DNA from: Bromus sterilis
Lineage: Eukaryota; Streptophyta; Magnoliopsida; Poales; Poaceae
Assembly: GCA_950022295.1 (NCBI GenBank)
Contig: OX465598.1
Location: 114,125,001 to 114,189,000 of the forward strand
Length of the DNA: 64,000 nt
Reading direction: 5' to 3'
Of the stretch, positions 43,857 through 56,358 are shown piece by piece (position 1 is the stretch's first letter; every line of letters starts with the position of its first letter). The notes under the pieces were generated by a model. That model was given only the letters and a program-made list of their open reading frames with translations. It was not told the DNA's origin and did not search any database. A program made the position numbers and the translations under genes.

Positions 43857-46475
43857 AGCGTACACGAGTCCACTATCCAAGTCTCCCAAACAATTACACC
43901 ACTATGGATCCTTCTCGACTTCCCACGAGAAAGCAAACCATAGCACTCACACTTATCTTGGCAAGTTTTAGAGTAACCGTTGAAGTTGTCTAATAATCAG
44001 GCACAACTTTTCAAGTAGTCCATTACCGCGGACGCAGCTATTCGAATAGTTTATTAACCCTGCAGGGGTGTACTGCTACACACATGAAATTATCAGTTAC
44101 CGAAGGGATCTCGTCACCCTTCAAGCGGGTGTTGGCGAGGATATTTTCCACAACTTTTACCTCACAGCCAACTCTAAGACTAATGGAGACGCCTATCTAG
44201 GCTGGATTCAACATCATGAACCCGACCGGTTTACCAATGTGGTCCCAGAAGATGTGTGCAGGGTCCCAAGCCGGTCTTAATAGGCGTTCTTCCACTTCGC
44301 AGACCGTGACACAGACCTACCAGAACTCCGAACTACTGTGACTCATTGAACTGAGAAGGGGTGAGTTAGTAGGTTGAGCGGGGGTCCATGTGCCCAACAT
44401 GTGGTAGTAATCTTTGTCTTGGATCACCACACAAGAACTCGGGCTTAAGGTGGTGTTCAACGAGGCAACCCACTGTGTACTCCTAAACAGCCTCTCATCG
44501 TTCACCTTGTTTAGGTCAAGTTCACCAACACATTTCCACCATCATCAACATGATCAATACCATCCCGACTCACAAAAGAGTAACCTTATTTTAACTCTAA
44601 GCATGCAATAAGCAGTAACAGTTGTAGGGGCCACATGATATCAATCAACTTGTACATCTGCTAGGATTTTGGTTTTGCTTACTACTGTGACAAGATGATA
44701 GGTCATGCAAAGGAATGGGTTCATCTATGCGGTAGAAACGTATCATGGTAATTATCCTAAACAATGCATAAGCGAGACTGAGAGGGAAGTGGGATTTTAT
44801 CGACATGATCAACGGGGGTTTGCTTGCCTTGCTGACGAGGGTCGTACACGGTATCTTCAACGGAGGGGGTGATCTCGGGTTCTGGCTCCACCTCTATTCG
44901 ATAGCAAACAATGCAACCAAATTGATCAATATAAAGTACAATGCACAATCACATGATCAATGTTGCAAGGTGATGTTCATGGTTGCAATGCGTCGACAAT
45001 TACATTTAAAAAAAGTGTGTTGCAAAGGCATTTCCAAATTCACTCCAAATTTGAATTTAAAAAGGGTTCATATGCACATTTTCTTATGTTCCCCCATTTT
45101 AAAATGGCCAAACATGAAAACAAAGTGCATATTCAGAATCCTTGCATTTTTTTGATAATTTTACATATATTATATGTCCAATTTGGAGTTAAAATGAATT
45201 AGTTATGAATTTCCAAAGTTTAATGCATTTTCCTACTTTTCTGGATTTATTCTTTAAATGGAAATTCATTTACTGCGTTAGCATGACCTCATGCTGGCGT
45301 CATGGGGGCTCTGACTAGTGGGTCCTGCATGTCAGTGGCAGTGGGTTTAAATCCCGATTTAATTAAAACTAACAGGGGTTAATTAGCGGCAGGGCCCCAC
45401 CTGTCAGTGAGTGTTAGCAGGGTTAGTGAGTGGGTTAGGCCTAATTAAGCAGGCCTCGCCGGCGGTTCACCGCCGGTGACCCTCTCGTGAGGTGCCGCCC
45501 GCTGCAGACGATGGCTCCGGGCACGGCTGAGCATGGGGAAGCTACCAGGGGGTAGCCCGTCCTCGCCCGCTTCAAGCTGTGCAACCAGGGAGGCCAGGGG
45601 GCGGCCTGAACCTCGCCGGGGTTGAAGAGTGCGGTGGCCGGAGCCACGGGCCATGGCGAGGTGGCGATACCGGCCACGGGGAGATGTGCGGGATGGGGCA
45701 AAAGAAAGAGGGGATCACCCCGGACGCGAAGGCGTCGACGGTGAAGACGGAGGAGGCGTGTAGGTGAGGAATTTCCCGGCGGGATCCGTGGCGGCCTGCG
45801 ATGAAGACGATGAAGGGGCGGCGTCTTCGGAGCTTCGCGGCTCTATTTCCTGCACATGAAGACGAAGGCGACGTTGGGGAGTCTTCTGGACAATCTTGCG
45901 CGGCGAGATGAGCTCGGTGGCCACGCGTTGTGCTCGGCGGCGCTCCGGTGAGCTCACTGACGGCGGCGAATTCGGGAGAGAGAGGGGTAGGGTGACCAGG
46001 AGCTAGGGTGAAGGGTGCGGGACGTTCTGGGCGTCTCCGTGGCGCAAGAAGGAGCCAGGGGGCATGGCCCTCGCCGGCGTCGGCATGCTTGCCACCGAGC
46101 ATCTTGTCGACGCGGCGGGGAAGACGACAGGATGCGGGGTGGGCTTGGGTCGTGGGGGATAAGTTGGGCCCATGGCCCAAGTAGGTGGGCTCACTTTCCT
46201 TTTTTCCTTTTTCTCTCTGTTTTGCTTTCTGTTTATTTGTAATGCTTTGAATTAAAATAGCAAAGAATTTTATAAAATCTCCAAAACCTTTATTGGGCCT
46301 TAAATGGCATATAGTTAGCCACTCCCAAGATTTGAAGATTTTTTTAATTCAAATAATTTTAATTTCAAATCAAATAGGGTATTTATTTAATTTCCAAGCT
46401 CTATTTCGATTCTGTTTTGAGAAATCTTGGAGCATGAAGTGGGACCCACTTCACTTTATATGTGATCATGCTTAT
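43857..46475 (-). repeat. T1 3' LTR, main part
   Basis: Collinear with 50727-52599 and 63659-64000 at the outset (ACACGAGTCCA, CCGCGGAC, GCTATTCGAATAGTT, GCATAAGCGAGACTGAGAGG). 45441-46200 is GC-rich and gives long open frames by composition only; I see no domain in them. Ends with CTTAT, the duplication of the nested solo LTR. Confidence 0.72.
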
Positions 46476-48586
46476 TGTAGGAGATATGCCCTAGAGGCAA
46501 TAATAAATGTTATTATTTATCCCCATGTTCCTAATTATGTTTATATTCCATGCTATAACTGCTATGGTTCTCGAGTCTGCAATAACCACGAGGCTCGGAG
46601 GAAGACTCATATGCACGTGTGGAATAATAAACGGATAAAAAATATATATTCCTAGTCTCGCCTCTAAGACTAGCTCAAGTGTTGGATGATGGTTCTGTTT
46701 TCCTGATCATGGGCATGACTATGCCGGCAATTTTGAGGGCACAATGTTAGAAGAACATTTGTGTTGAATCGACCCAGATTGATGTTATGCTATGAGATAC
46801 ATTTGTCACCAGTTAATAGATTATAACAGAGAGAAAGTTGTGCGTTTGCATAATTCCTTAGACCATGAGAGTATCGAGTTCCTTCGTACTTGCTTCGTGA
46901 ACTTTGGGGTTTGTTAAACGTCATCTGTAAAAGGGTGGCTATTACGGCGGCTTACGGGTTCACGGAAAAGTATGACAAGGAACTAGGTAGCTCAAGATTG
47001 GGATTTGCTCCTCCGTCGATGGAGAGATATTCTTCGGGCCCTCTCGGTGTTACGGTATCCACCATCGTCTGGCCAGACACAGTGTGATTTGATCACAGGG
47101 ATGCCGGAACGCGGGAACGAGAAAAGAGAACAATACCAGTAACGAGGTAACTAGCATAGTGGACAAGTGTTGATCCACGGGGATGCCGATAAGTCTCACC
47201 TCGGGTATTTGTAACATATCGCGAAGCAACAGGAATAGCACACGGCAACTGGAGGTTCACTCGAATATTTATTCGTGTGGGTATAGGGGTCAATATGGGT
47301 GTCCACGGCTCCGATGTTGATCATTGATCGGAAAGTGTTCCGGGTCATGTCTATACTTCACCGAACCTATAGGATTACATGCTTAAGGGTCATCTATCTG
47401 CTGAATACTAGACAGGGAGTCTGAGAGAAAGTCACCGGAAAGGTTTCGGAGAAAACGGAAAAGTTCCGGAAAGAGAACACCGGAATAATTTCGGTGAAAC
47501 CGAAAAGTTGTTTCGGAATATATCATTAAGTCAAAATGGTTTCGGCACACGCCTGGAAATTCTTGGAGGGTGCCAGAATTGTTCTGGGAACTTCTGGGAT
47601 TTTTCCAGAGAGAAAAAACCGGAAATGTTCCGGAGCTGTCGGAACCGCTTTGGCTGCTTTTCGCAGATGAAAATCACTAATCCGGAATTGTTTCGGAACG
47701 CGTCCAAAATCCTTTTAGTGGGTACTGGAATTTTTCTAAGACCTACAGAAAAGTTTCGGATTTTACGGTCGCAGATAAATGTCTTCATGAATAGTGGATA
47801 GACTATTGATGATGATGCAGGCGATGATGCAGCTTGCATGATGATGCAGGCGATGATGCAGCTTGCATGATGATGCAGGCGATGATGCAGCTTGCATGAT
47901 GATGCAGGCGATGATGCAGCTTGCATGATGATGTAGGCGATGATGCAGCTTGCATGATGATGCAGGCAATGATGCAGTTTGGAGGGCATTTTGGGTTTTT
48001 TCCCATAGCCTCTCGCCCTATAAATAAGGGTGGAGAGGGGTCTCTCATCTCTGATCCAAGTTCTCACTTGAACTCTCAACAAGTGCCATTGCATGATTTG
48101 GCTTTCTTCTCTCCCTCCCACGAAATAGTTTCGTAGAGCCGAAAGGCTGTCTGAGTTCCGGCAGGAACTAGTTCTGGACGGCGAAGCCCTGCCGGATAGA
48201 TGACACCGTATGTGTGCAACCCCGTAGAGAGGTCGTAGTTTCGATCTTTTGCGCGAGGGACTGTTCGAGGGTCCTCCCGAAGGGCTGTCCGAGTTACCGT
48301 TCAAGTTTCGAGGGTCCTCCCGAAGGGTTGTCCGTGACATCGTCCGAGGGACTGTCCGACCGCCTCTCGGAGCGTTGTCCGAGGAGCAGACGAGGGAGAA
48401 CATCCTCGCGGTTGGGAGGTTGTAAATCCTAGCTGCGGGGGTCTGCACCAACGATCTACATCGACTCTACTTCCGCTGCGCTACGAGTCGGTAACGATCA
48501 GATCAAAACCTTGTATGTAGTCTCCATAGTGGTCCTGGGCTGTTCGTAGTGCGGAAATTTTTTGTTTTCTGCCGCGTTCCCCTACA
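46476..48586 (+). mobile_element. Angela/BARE-like solo LTR (2,111 bp)
   Basis: Starts TGTAGGAGATATGCCCTAGAG, a diverged form of the Angela/BARE Copia LTR start, and ends CCCCTACA. CTTAT flanks it at 46471-46475 and 48587-48591. No primer site, interior or second LTR is present, so the element was reduced to one LTR by recombination between its LTRs. The strand is given from the known LTR orientation. Contains a minisatellite. Confidence 0.9.
47811..47978. repeat. 29-bp minisatellite, about 5.8 copies
   Basis: Unit GATGATGCAGGCGATGATGC plus AGCTTGCAT, nearly perfect (one T at 47933, one A near 47969). Each unit contains two GATGATGCAG sub-repeats. Located inside the solo LTR. Long minus-strand frames of His/Ala/Ser are a by-product. 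Confidence 0.95.
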
Positions 48587-48763
48587 CTTATTTATAAGAC
48601 TTTTAAAAAACAATAGAGGAATTTTTGGACGCAATTTTTATCTAGCCATTAAATTAAATCCATTAGGGCTTTTCTTTTTCCCCAATTGGATTTCTTTTGA
48701 AAAAATTTACATGATGCAAAGGATCAAGCTAACCCTAGCACATACCTAAACTTGGGTTGTGAA
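48587..48763 (-). repeat. T1 3' LTR, inner end
   Basis: Continues T1 after the solo LTR and runs to CTTGGGTTGTGAAA, the counterpart of a TGTCACAACCC-type LTR start with the TG mutated. The purine tract GAGTGGGGGCGAG (minus strand) follows at 48764-48779. Confidence 0.6.
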
Positions 48764-49801
48764 AACTCGCCCCCACTCAAAAGAATCTCATCCCGAGATT
48801 CAAAAGTCGTCGGGAGGAAGGTGGGGTACTCGGCACGGAGGTCGTCTTCTCTTTTCCATGTTGCTTCTTTCTCGGAGTGGTGTGACCATTGCACTTCCAG
48901 AAACTTGATCTTTAGACGACGGGTGACACGCTCTGCGGAATCAAGAATATGAATGGGGTACTCTCGATTAGAAAGGTCATCTTGGAGATCAAGCGTTTCA
49001 TGGTCTACTTCGCGGATGGGGTCGTTGAAGAACCGCCTGAGTTGTGACACATGGAATACATCATGTACTCGGGAAAGGTGCAGGGGTAGTTCAAGTTGGT
49101 AGGCAACTTCTCCATGTTTAGCGAGAATGCGGAAAGGTCTAATGTAACGTGGGGCCAACTTGCCTTTGATACCGAATCATTGGGTTCCCTTCAGAGGAGT
49201 AACCCGAAGGTAAGCCTTCTCATCCAGATTGTAGCTTTCTTGCCTATGATGACGATCATAGTAGCTTTCTGACGAGACTGGGCTTCTTTCAATTGATCAC
49301 CAACAATGCGAACTTGCTCTTCCGCTTCCTCGATCATATTCGGTCCAAAGAATTATCTTTCACCGGTTTATGAACAGTTAAGCGGTGTTCGACGTCGTCG
49401 TCCATAGATGAATTCAAAAGGAGCCATGTTCAGACTAGATTGGAAACTATTGTTATAAGAAAATTTAGAAAATGGAAGAGATTTCTCCCAATTCTTTCCA
49501 AATGAGATAAGGCAATCTCTGAGCATGTCTTCGAGAATTTGGTTAACCCTGTCAACTTGACCGCTAGACTGAGGATGGAAAGCTGTACTGAAGGAGAGAT
49601 GAGTTCCCATAGCATTATGAAAGCTTCCCCAAAATCTAGAGGTGAAAAGGCTACACGATCAGAATTGATTTCCAAAGGAACACCATGAAAAGACACAATT
49701 CTAGAGACATACAAGTCCGCTAACTGGCTCGCAGTTATGGACTCGCGAACGGGAAGGAAGTGAGAAACTTTGGAAAGTCTATCAACGACAACGAAGATGG
49801 C
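48764..49801 (-). pseudogene. T1 integrase core and chromodomain, broken
   Basis: Minus strand: integrase VVVDRLSKVSHFLPV, LYVSRIVSFHGVPLEI, FSTAFHPQSSGQVDRVNQ (Asp where the catalytic Glu is usual), NNSFQSSLNMAPFE and YGRRRRTPL. Then GKLAPRYIRPFRIL and HDVFHVSQLRRF, and a chromodomain (HILDSAERVTRRLKIKFLEV, HHSEKEATWKREDDL). Frame changes near 49600, 49365 and 49200. The N-terminus is removed by T2. The chromodomain assigns it to the chromoviruses. Confidence 0.82.
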
Positions 49802-52599
49802 TGTCGGGACCCGGAATATGCGTATGTAATTCCAGTCACAACTCAATCATATGGAGAGCTGAGAGTCGTACCCACTTGTCTAAGCAGACAAGGCCAAGCA
49901 CAGAACACTCTCGGAAAGCATCGTACGTGAGGGGCATCCCATCCAGGCCGGATGATCAACTGAGATGGGTCCTCATCGCCCGCTCACAAGTCTAAATGAT
50001 TGTGGGTGGTGAAATCCCATACGCATAGACAAGTCGCCTCAACCATATTATCGACTGAATCATAACAATTACATAAACAGACTCCATCCCGATCACTTAG
50101 TCGGGGTCTCGGGCGGGCTCAATCATACAACAAAGTGTGCCACGTGACAGAGTCACGAGCAATCTCATCGCGATGCCCCAAGCTGCGCACATCTAAGGGC
50201 CACTTGGTGTATAAAAGACCGCCAGCAAGAACACAACTAAGCTATCGAACCCCACACTAAGACATGCACGTTATAACCATACACGCAACATACATGTCCA
50301 GTGTAAACAGCAGGTACACATTGCATGAACTCTACAAAGTATATCTTTATTGAATTACACATAGAGTACACAAAGATCATATAACTATGATCCATCATTA
50401 CATCAAACAACGGAAGCAAATTAGGTCTGAGTACAGACAAGATTAACATACATGCCCTTCCACGAGGGACCAAACTGCTGTCTGGAACTATACTAGCTTA
50501 GTCAACGTCGAGCTTCAGGAAGGTGACTCCATCGGGGTCTGGGTTTTCATCTAAAACATAGAATAAGAAAACGTGAGTACAAAGTCGTACTCAGCAAGAC
50601 TTACATCAGAACTATACTACTCATGCTCAAGTTTCAAGATAAAGGGAGGTGGGGTTTCAACATGCAAAAGTGCCAGTTTTGACTTGGCTAGTCTTGTACT
50701 ACGAGTACCAGACTTGAGGTCAGAAGCGTACACGAGTCCATTACCAAGTCTCCAACCAATACACCACTATGGATACTTTCTCGACTTCCCCACGAGAAAG
50801 CACACAATAGCACTCACGCTTATATTGCGAGTTTTAGAGTATCCATTCAAGTTGTCTAAAAATCAAGCACAACTTTCCAAGTAGTCCATTACCGCGGACG
50901 CGGCTATTCGAATAGTTTGTTAACCCCGCAAGGGTGTACCGCTACACACACATGACCATAAGTTACCGCCAGGTCTCGGCACCATTCAAGGGGTGTCGGC
51001 GAGGATGTTCACCACAACACTTCGCCCACAGCTCCGTTCTAGTCCAAGGAGTCAACTGTCTGAGTTTCAAACCCAACTGGATTTCCGGCTGAGCTTCCAG
51101 TCAGGACTCAGACCATGTAGGCACGATTGACAAGCCCACCTCGACGGATGGTTCTCCGCTTGACAAGCCATGTTCTACAAGCCCTACCATGAATGCCACA
51201 TTTCATTTCCTTTATATTTCTATGCATATGCCGAATGGAAATCCCGAACTAGGTGTGACTCCTGGACTTGGATCGGGGTGAGTTAATAGGTCGAGAGGGG
51301 ACAGTGAGCCCAATGTGTGGTTGTACTATTTGTGTCGGATTACCATAGAAGAACTCGGGCTTAAGGTGGTGTTCAACGAGACAACCCACTGTGTACTCCT
51401 ACACAGCCTCTCATCGTTCACCTTGTATTAGGGTAGATTCACCAACACAGTTTCACCTTCATCAACACCATATTCACTATCATCCCGACTCACATCAAAA
51501 GTATCCTCATTGTAAACTCTAAGCATGCAATAAGAAGTAATAGTTGCAGGGGCCACATGATATCAAACGACTCGTATGTCAGCTAGGATTGTGGTTTGCT
51601 TACTACTGTGACAAGATGATAGGTCATGCATCGGATATGGGTTCAACTATGCGGTAGAATCGATAACAAGGTGATCTCCTAAACATGCATAAGCGAGACT
51701 GAGAGGGAATTGGGATTTTATGGACATGATCAATGGGGTTTGCTTGCCTTGCTGACGATACACTGGTTTATCGGTCTTTTGCTTCGGGGGTGACGTTTGT
51801 CTCGGAAAGTCTGTTACCGGAACAATCATCAACAAAGGGGGGGACAACATTGAAATAAAATGCACAAGCAAATGATATAGTTTTCCATGATGTGAATGCT
51901 ACTGGTTTGTGGCAAATTCATCTTAATTGAAGTGTATTGCATTTGGAATTCAAATTCAAACTTCAAATTCAAATTCAAATTATGCCATATGCATGTTTGC
52001 TACTATTCCCCCAATTTAAAATGGTCAAAAATGAAAAAAAAATGCATATTCATAATCCTTGTATTTTGCTGATAATTTTAGACATGTTATTTGTCCAATT
52101 TGGAGTTAAAATAAATTAGTTATGAATTTCCAAAATTTAATTCAATTTCTGACTTTTCTGGATTTTCTTTTAAATGGAAAAGCATTAATGCGTCAGCATG
52201 ACGTCAAGGTGATGTGGGGGTGCTGACAGGTGGGGCCACCCGGTCAGTGGCTGGGTTAATTAACCCGGCTGGTTTAAGTTAACGAGTGGCTAATTAAGCC
52301 ACTGGGGCCCAGTGTCAGTGGGTGTTAGGGGGGATTAGCCTAAGCTAACCCGTGCCAGGTTGGCACGCCGACGGCTAGTAGCCGGTGACAACAGTGAGCG
52401 GCGGCGTGCACGGGGAGGGTGCTTCCGGCCACCATTTGGTGCGCGGTTTGGTGCGTTGGGTAGCTGGGAGCAGCGCGCATCCATTTGGGCTAAGAAGAAG
52501 AGCTGGGGTTTGTCAGAGCATTGCCGGCGTCGAGGTTTGCGGCGGCAGAAGCACGGCGGAGAGGCAAAGGCTGCTACGGTGCACTACTTGAAGCAGGGA
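49802..52599 (-). mobile_element. T2: LTR of a second T-family element, left part
   Basis: Begins TGTCGGGACCCGG inside T1 integrase. Its first 1.3 kb repeats as 62693-64000 and its later part matches T1. It is interrupted at 52600 by element C (52595-52599 AGGGA would be C's target duplication). No gene; short open frames carry no domain. Orientation taken from T1. Confidence 0.75.
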
Positions 52600-55145
52600 T
52601 GTAACATTCCAATTTTCTAAATTCGGATGTTAATAGATCATCATATGCATCTCATGTTGCTTCTGCATTTTTCTGGAGTTTTAAAATATTTTTAAACATT
52701 TTTCAACACAAGGCTGTTCGCTGGAGAGGATATAAAAGGACTCATCCCAATTTTTAATTTGTTGGAAAATAGTTTCAAATAATTTTTGGGAGACTTTTTA
52801 AATTTACTTTGGGGTTATAAATATTTTCTAAAAATATTTTGGGAATTTATTTATGCTCCGGTAAAGTTTTTAAATCAATTTTCGGAGTTTTCGGTATTTT
52901 AAAAATGCCAAAAAAGTATTTAAAAATATTTAAAAATAAGTTGAAATTTTTTATTTTTATTTAATATTTTGGTAAAGCCAAAAATTTAATTTCATTATTT
53001 TAAAAATATTGGCGAAGACGAAATTTAAAAAAAAAATCCGTGATTTTTCTATAATTATTTTGGGCCTAACGGGCTGTGTTGTTTTTTTATTTTCGCAGAC
53101 CGAATTTGGTTTTAATTCGGATTTAAAAAAAATCGCGGATCAGGTTATAAAACCCGCGGACCCGCGGGGCGATTAGGGTTTCGCCCAAACCCGCCGCCGC
53201 CGGACCCGCCGCCGGAGCGCCACCGACCGCCGCCGACGTCCCGTCGCCGCCGCGCTGTCTGACGACCGCCGCCGCCCACCGATACGCGCCGCCCTGTGCC
53301 GCCTCCTCGCCGCCGCCCCTCGCTGCGTGCCGCGCCGGCCGCAACCGGCCCAGCCGCCGGCCAGATATGGATCCAAACCCGCAGGGACCCCGAAATCGCG
53401 TTTTTATGTTATTTTATTTGCGGATATGCCCCTGTTTGCAGTTTAGACCCCGAAACCGGGCGGTACCGTTTTTTCGAGTACTTTTTAACCGTAGAATGTG
53501 GTGAAATTTCCAGTTGCGTTGAGACCGTGGTGAAATTTCCTAACCAGTAGACCAAGTTTAAAAGAAGTTTGAAGTTTTCAAATTTCAATCCCAAGCAGAT
53601 CCAAATTTGAACTTCCGGCAGCCGTAACTTTTTACCGGTGCGCCCGTTTGCGCCGTTTCTTTTTGCGTTGATTTTATTTTGACAAGTACATTAAGTTTAG
53701 ATATTGTTAGGTAACTTTTGCAACTGTTATTTGAATGTTTATTACAATTTGAGCATTTTTGTATTGAATATATGTTGATTGGTGCTATGTTTGGTCGTAT
53801 AGATTGTCCGGAGTTTGCCGCCTCGTTTTGTGAGGATTGTGACTGTCAGGAATAGCAAGAAGGTAGGTGATGCTTTGACCGTACTCATACCTATATTTTC
53901 TATATGCATTATGTTAAGAAATACCACCCTATTGCATGATAGGTAGTTTACTTTACTGTTGCTGCAAAACCAGTTAGTATAGCCATATGACTTGACTTGT
54001 ATTAGTAGATCAACCTAGCCCATGTTGTTACTTTATTGCTATGCTTTGTAGACGTGGTTTGGGTTGTGAGAATTCATGGAGTGCATGTGAGCTATTTTAA
54101 TAAACTATGTAGCAACTTTATAATATATAGAAATCACTTCTGGACGGGCGGGTTGCATCCCGGTAGTTGTGCCTTGTCTAAGGACAGTGCCGGGGTTAAA
54201 TGCACCCAATGGTTGTTTTGGTGGTGAACCGGGTGCGACATGGTCTCTACCCTCTAACACAGTGGGCGCCGTCCAGGCTCAAAAAGATCAGACAGGCAAT
54301 ATTACTAGTAGCTTCCGTGTACTGCCACTGGCTATATGGGCTCTGGCTTAGCACGAGTACGTTGTGGGGAACCTGGCCCAGGTAGCTAGCTGATGTAGAC
54401 GTGTGTTAGGTGTACCGGCTACCAAAGGGTGGAGGCAACCTCTTCAGAAAGTCTTTGTCTATATCTTCGGGTTGAGTTCAGTGGGGAAAGTGTACAACCT
54501 CTGCAGAGCGTATGAACTCATCATGATTAGCCGTGTCCACGGTTACGGACGAACTTTGAGCAACTAGTCAGTACTGTTGATGAATGATCTTGACAGATGA
54601 ACACTTAATAATAATTTTTGTGGGAAAGAGTAGCATTGGGTTGCTGTGTGTTTCAGGTAGAATTCAATTTAAAATTTTGACTAGTTTAGTTCAGGAGAAA
54701 ATTGGCTTTCAGCAAAACAAAACCATAAGCCTTTCCTTTGACTTACCTTGCATGTAGCTGTAGGTCCTTTATATAAACTTTTTCGTGTTACTTGCCGTAC
54801 AAATCAGATGTACTGACCCGTTGTCGGGCTGTAACCATCGGTTTTGCACGTTTTTCAGACGATCAGTAAGGTGCGTTTAGGGGTTGCGAGTCTACACTCA
54901 GCATGTTCGCATGTGGCTGTTGATGGGACTCCACGTTACTTGCTTTTGCTTCCGCTATATTTGTATTGAATAAGCTAGCCTTGAGCTATGCAACTGTTAG
55001 TTATTTTACTCTGGATCATACGTTGTAATAATGATGCACTTGTACTTTGATATACATCTATGATACTGTGTGTGCCAGCGAGTTCGATCCAGGGACTGGC
55101 ACTTGAGCACAGAGACTTCAATTCTGTCTGAATTGGGTCGTTACA
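52600..55145 (+). repeat. Element C 5' LTR (2,546 bp)
   Basis: TGTAACATTCC ... GGGTCGTTACA. TATA-like TATAAAAGGA at 52731-52740, repeated in the 3' LTR at 60979. AT-rich first 500 bp, GC-rich (CCGCCGCCG) around 53180-53350. No gene seen. Confidence 0.9.
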
Positions 55146-55147
55146 GA

Positions 55148-55161
55148 TGGTATCAGAGCAG
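55148..55161 (+). other. Primer-binding site of element C
   Basis: TGGTATCAGAGCAG two bases after the LTR end; matches initiator Met tRNA. Confidence 0.92.
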
Positions 55162-55412
55162 TGTGTTGACTGTAGGACGTGACCCTAGAAAATGGACTAG
55201 AAAAGCCATAGGAATAAAAATATTACTTTACATCACTCTGTCTTTGACTTACTTACCTTCTCTATCTCGTATTCATACCTGTTCTAATCTTGCCTTACCT
55301 CTCTTTGATTATAGATGACCACTTTGTCATAGCACGCTATGGCGTTTGGACCTGAGCTCAGGGGATTTGCCACTTTCTGAACATCTACGCGTCAGTCTTT
55401 CAGCCGGACATC

Positions 55413-55986
55413 GTGGTGACAAGGGGAGATGATGACTACTGGCAAGTGGAGACTTTCATCCTTGGAAGCTTGGAGAATGAGGAAAGGGTGATCACGGAGT
55501 CATTTGAGGTGCATGCCCAGGAGAAGGAGTGGTGTGTGCGCATGGCCGCTCACATAGCTCTTGGATGCATTGTGGAGACGTATGCCTGGAGAAGTGCACT
55601 CATTGCCTGGAGAAGTGCATCCATTGCCTGGAGAAGTGCACTCAGTCAGCTACATCATCCAAAGCCTGGAGAAGCACATCCATTGCCTGGAGAAGTGCAC
55701 TCAGTCAGACCTCTACACCATTACTGAGTTGAAGCAGAAGAACACCAGGCTCAAGAGGGACAACAACAAGCTGAAGAAGGAGAAGTTGGAGATGCAAGCA
55801 GAGACAACAAGGCTGAAGGAGAAGATGAAGGCCAATGGAATTGAAGAACCAGAAGAGGAGCCAGAAGTAGAGACCTCGGCAGAAGAAGAGGATCCGAGTC
55901 CCGAAAGGCGCAACCGCATTAGCGGGCGCGAATATCGCATGCTATTTAGCAAAGACAGCATTAAGAATTACTTCACCGGCTATTAG
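55413..55986 (+). pseudogene. Pre-gag reading frame of element C, coiled-coil protein
   Basis: Between primer site and gag. The first part (DIVVTRGDDDYWQVETFILG, then MAAHIALGCIVE) is open from before 55413 to about 55580. A 21-bp repeat array follows with a frame change. The last part, 55720-55986, is a strong coiled coil (LKQKNTRLKRDNNKLKKEKL) followed by an acidic stretch and a basic end RRNRISGREYRML. I do not recognise the family. It may be a separate protein or an N-terminal extension lost from gag. Confidence 0.5.
55583..55701 (+). repeat. 21-bp repeat, five copies
   Basis: CATTGCCTGGAGAAGTGCAC plus T. Three copies head to tail (55583-55642), then two more near 55662 and 55681 after a spacer. 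The length is a multiple of three. Confidence 0.9.
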
Positions 55987-56358
55987 TTTACTATCGTTAT
56001 CGTGTTAGCGTATTTGACCATGTCGACTTATTCGGTGTGGCAATACTAGGTTGCTTGATATACTCTTATGTTATTCGTGGTTGTTAAGGATCTTATATTA
56101 CCCGTGGTTGTTTTGAGGATCTTATATCGGTTATAAAATATATTTTAAACTATATGGTGTGATATGTGATGGTTTTCCGTATGAGTGCATTGGTTGATGA
56201 TTGTTATATGTTTGATGTTATGGTGATATTGGTTGGTGAAGTTGATTGGTGATATATGTATTGTATATAATGCTTGTCATGATCATCATAAGCATATGGG
56301 TAGGAGTATATTTCCCTAGCTACTTTCTGTCTACAACTTACCTATTCTTGCCCAACAT
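55987..56358 (+). other. AT-rich spacer before gag
   Basis: T/G-rich noncoding sequence; nothing recognisable. Confidence 0.5.

Larger units (their letters stand above)
43857..49801 (-). mobile_element. T1: chromovirus of the long-LTR T family, partial
   Basis: A long LTR (43857-48763, interrupted by a solo LTR) is followed by integrase and chromodomain remnants on the minus strand, making the LTR the 3' LTR. Its outer ~0.9 kb (present in T2 as 49802-50726) is missing where element B ends. Pol is cut at 49801 by the T2 LTR. Confidence 0.72.

Noticed and set aside
45441..46200. Long minus-strand open frames (up to 202 codons) rich in Pro, Ala and Arg
   Set aside because: They lie in a GC-rich part of the T1 LTR, several frames are open at once, and no domain is visible; the related LTR at 52360-52599 and 62120-62690 does not keep the protein.
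47531..48451. 306-codon minus-strand frame with His/Ala/Ser repeats
   Set aside because: Product of the 29-bp minisatellite inside the solo LTR; it crosses LTR sequence with no start-context or domain support.
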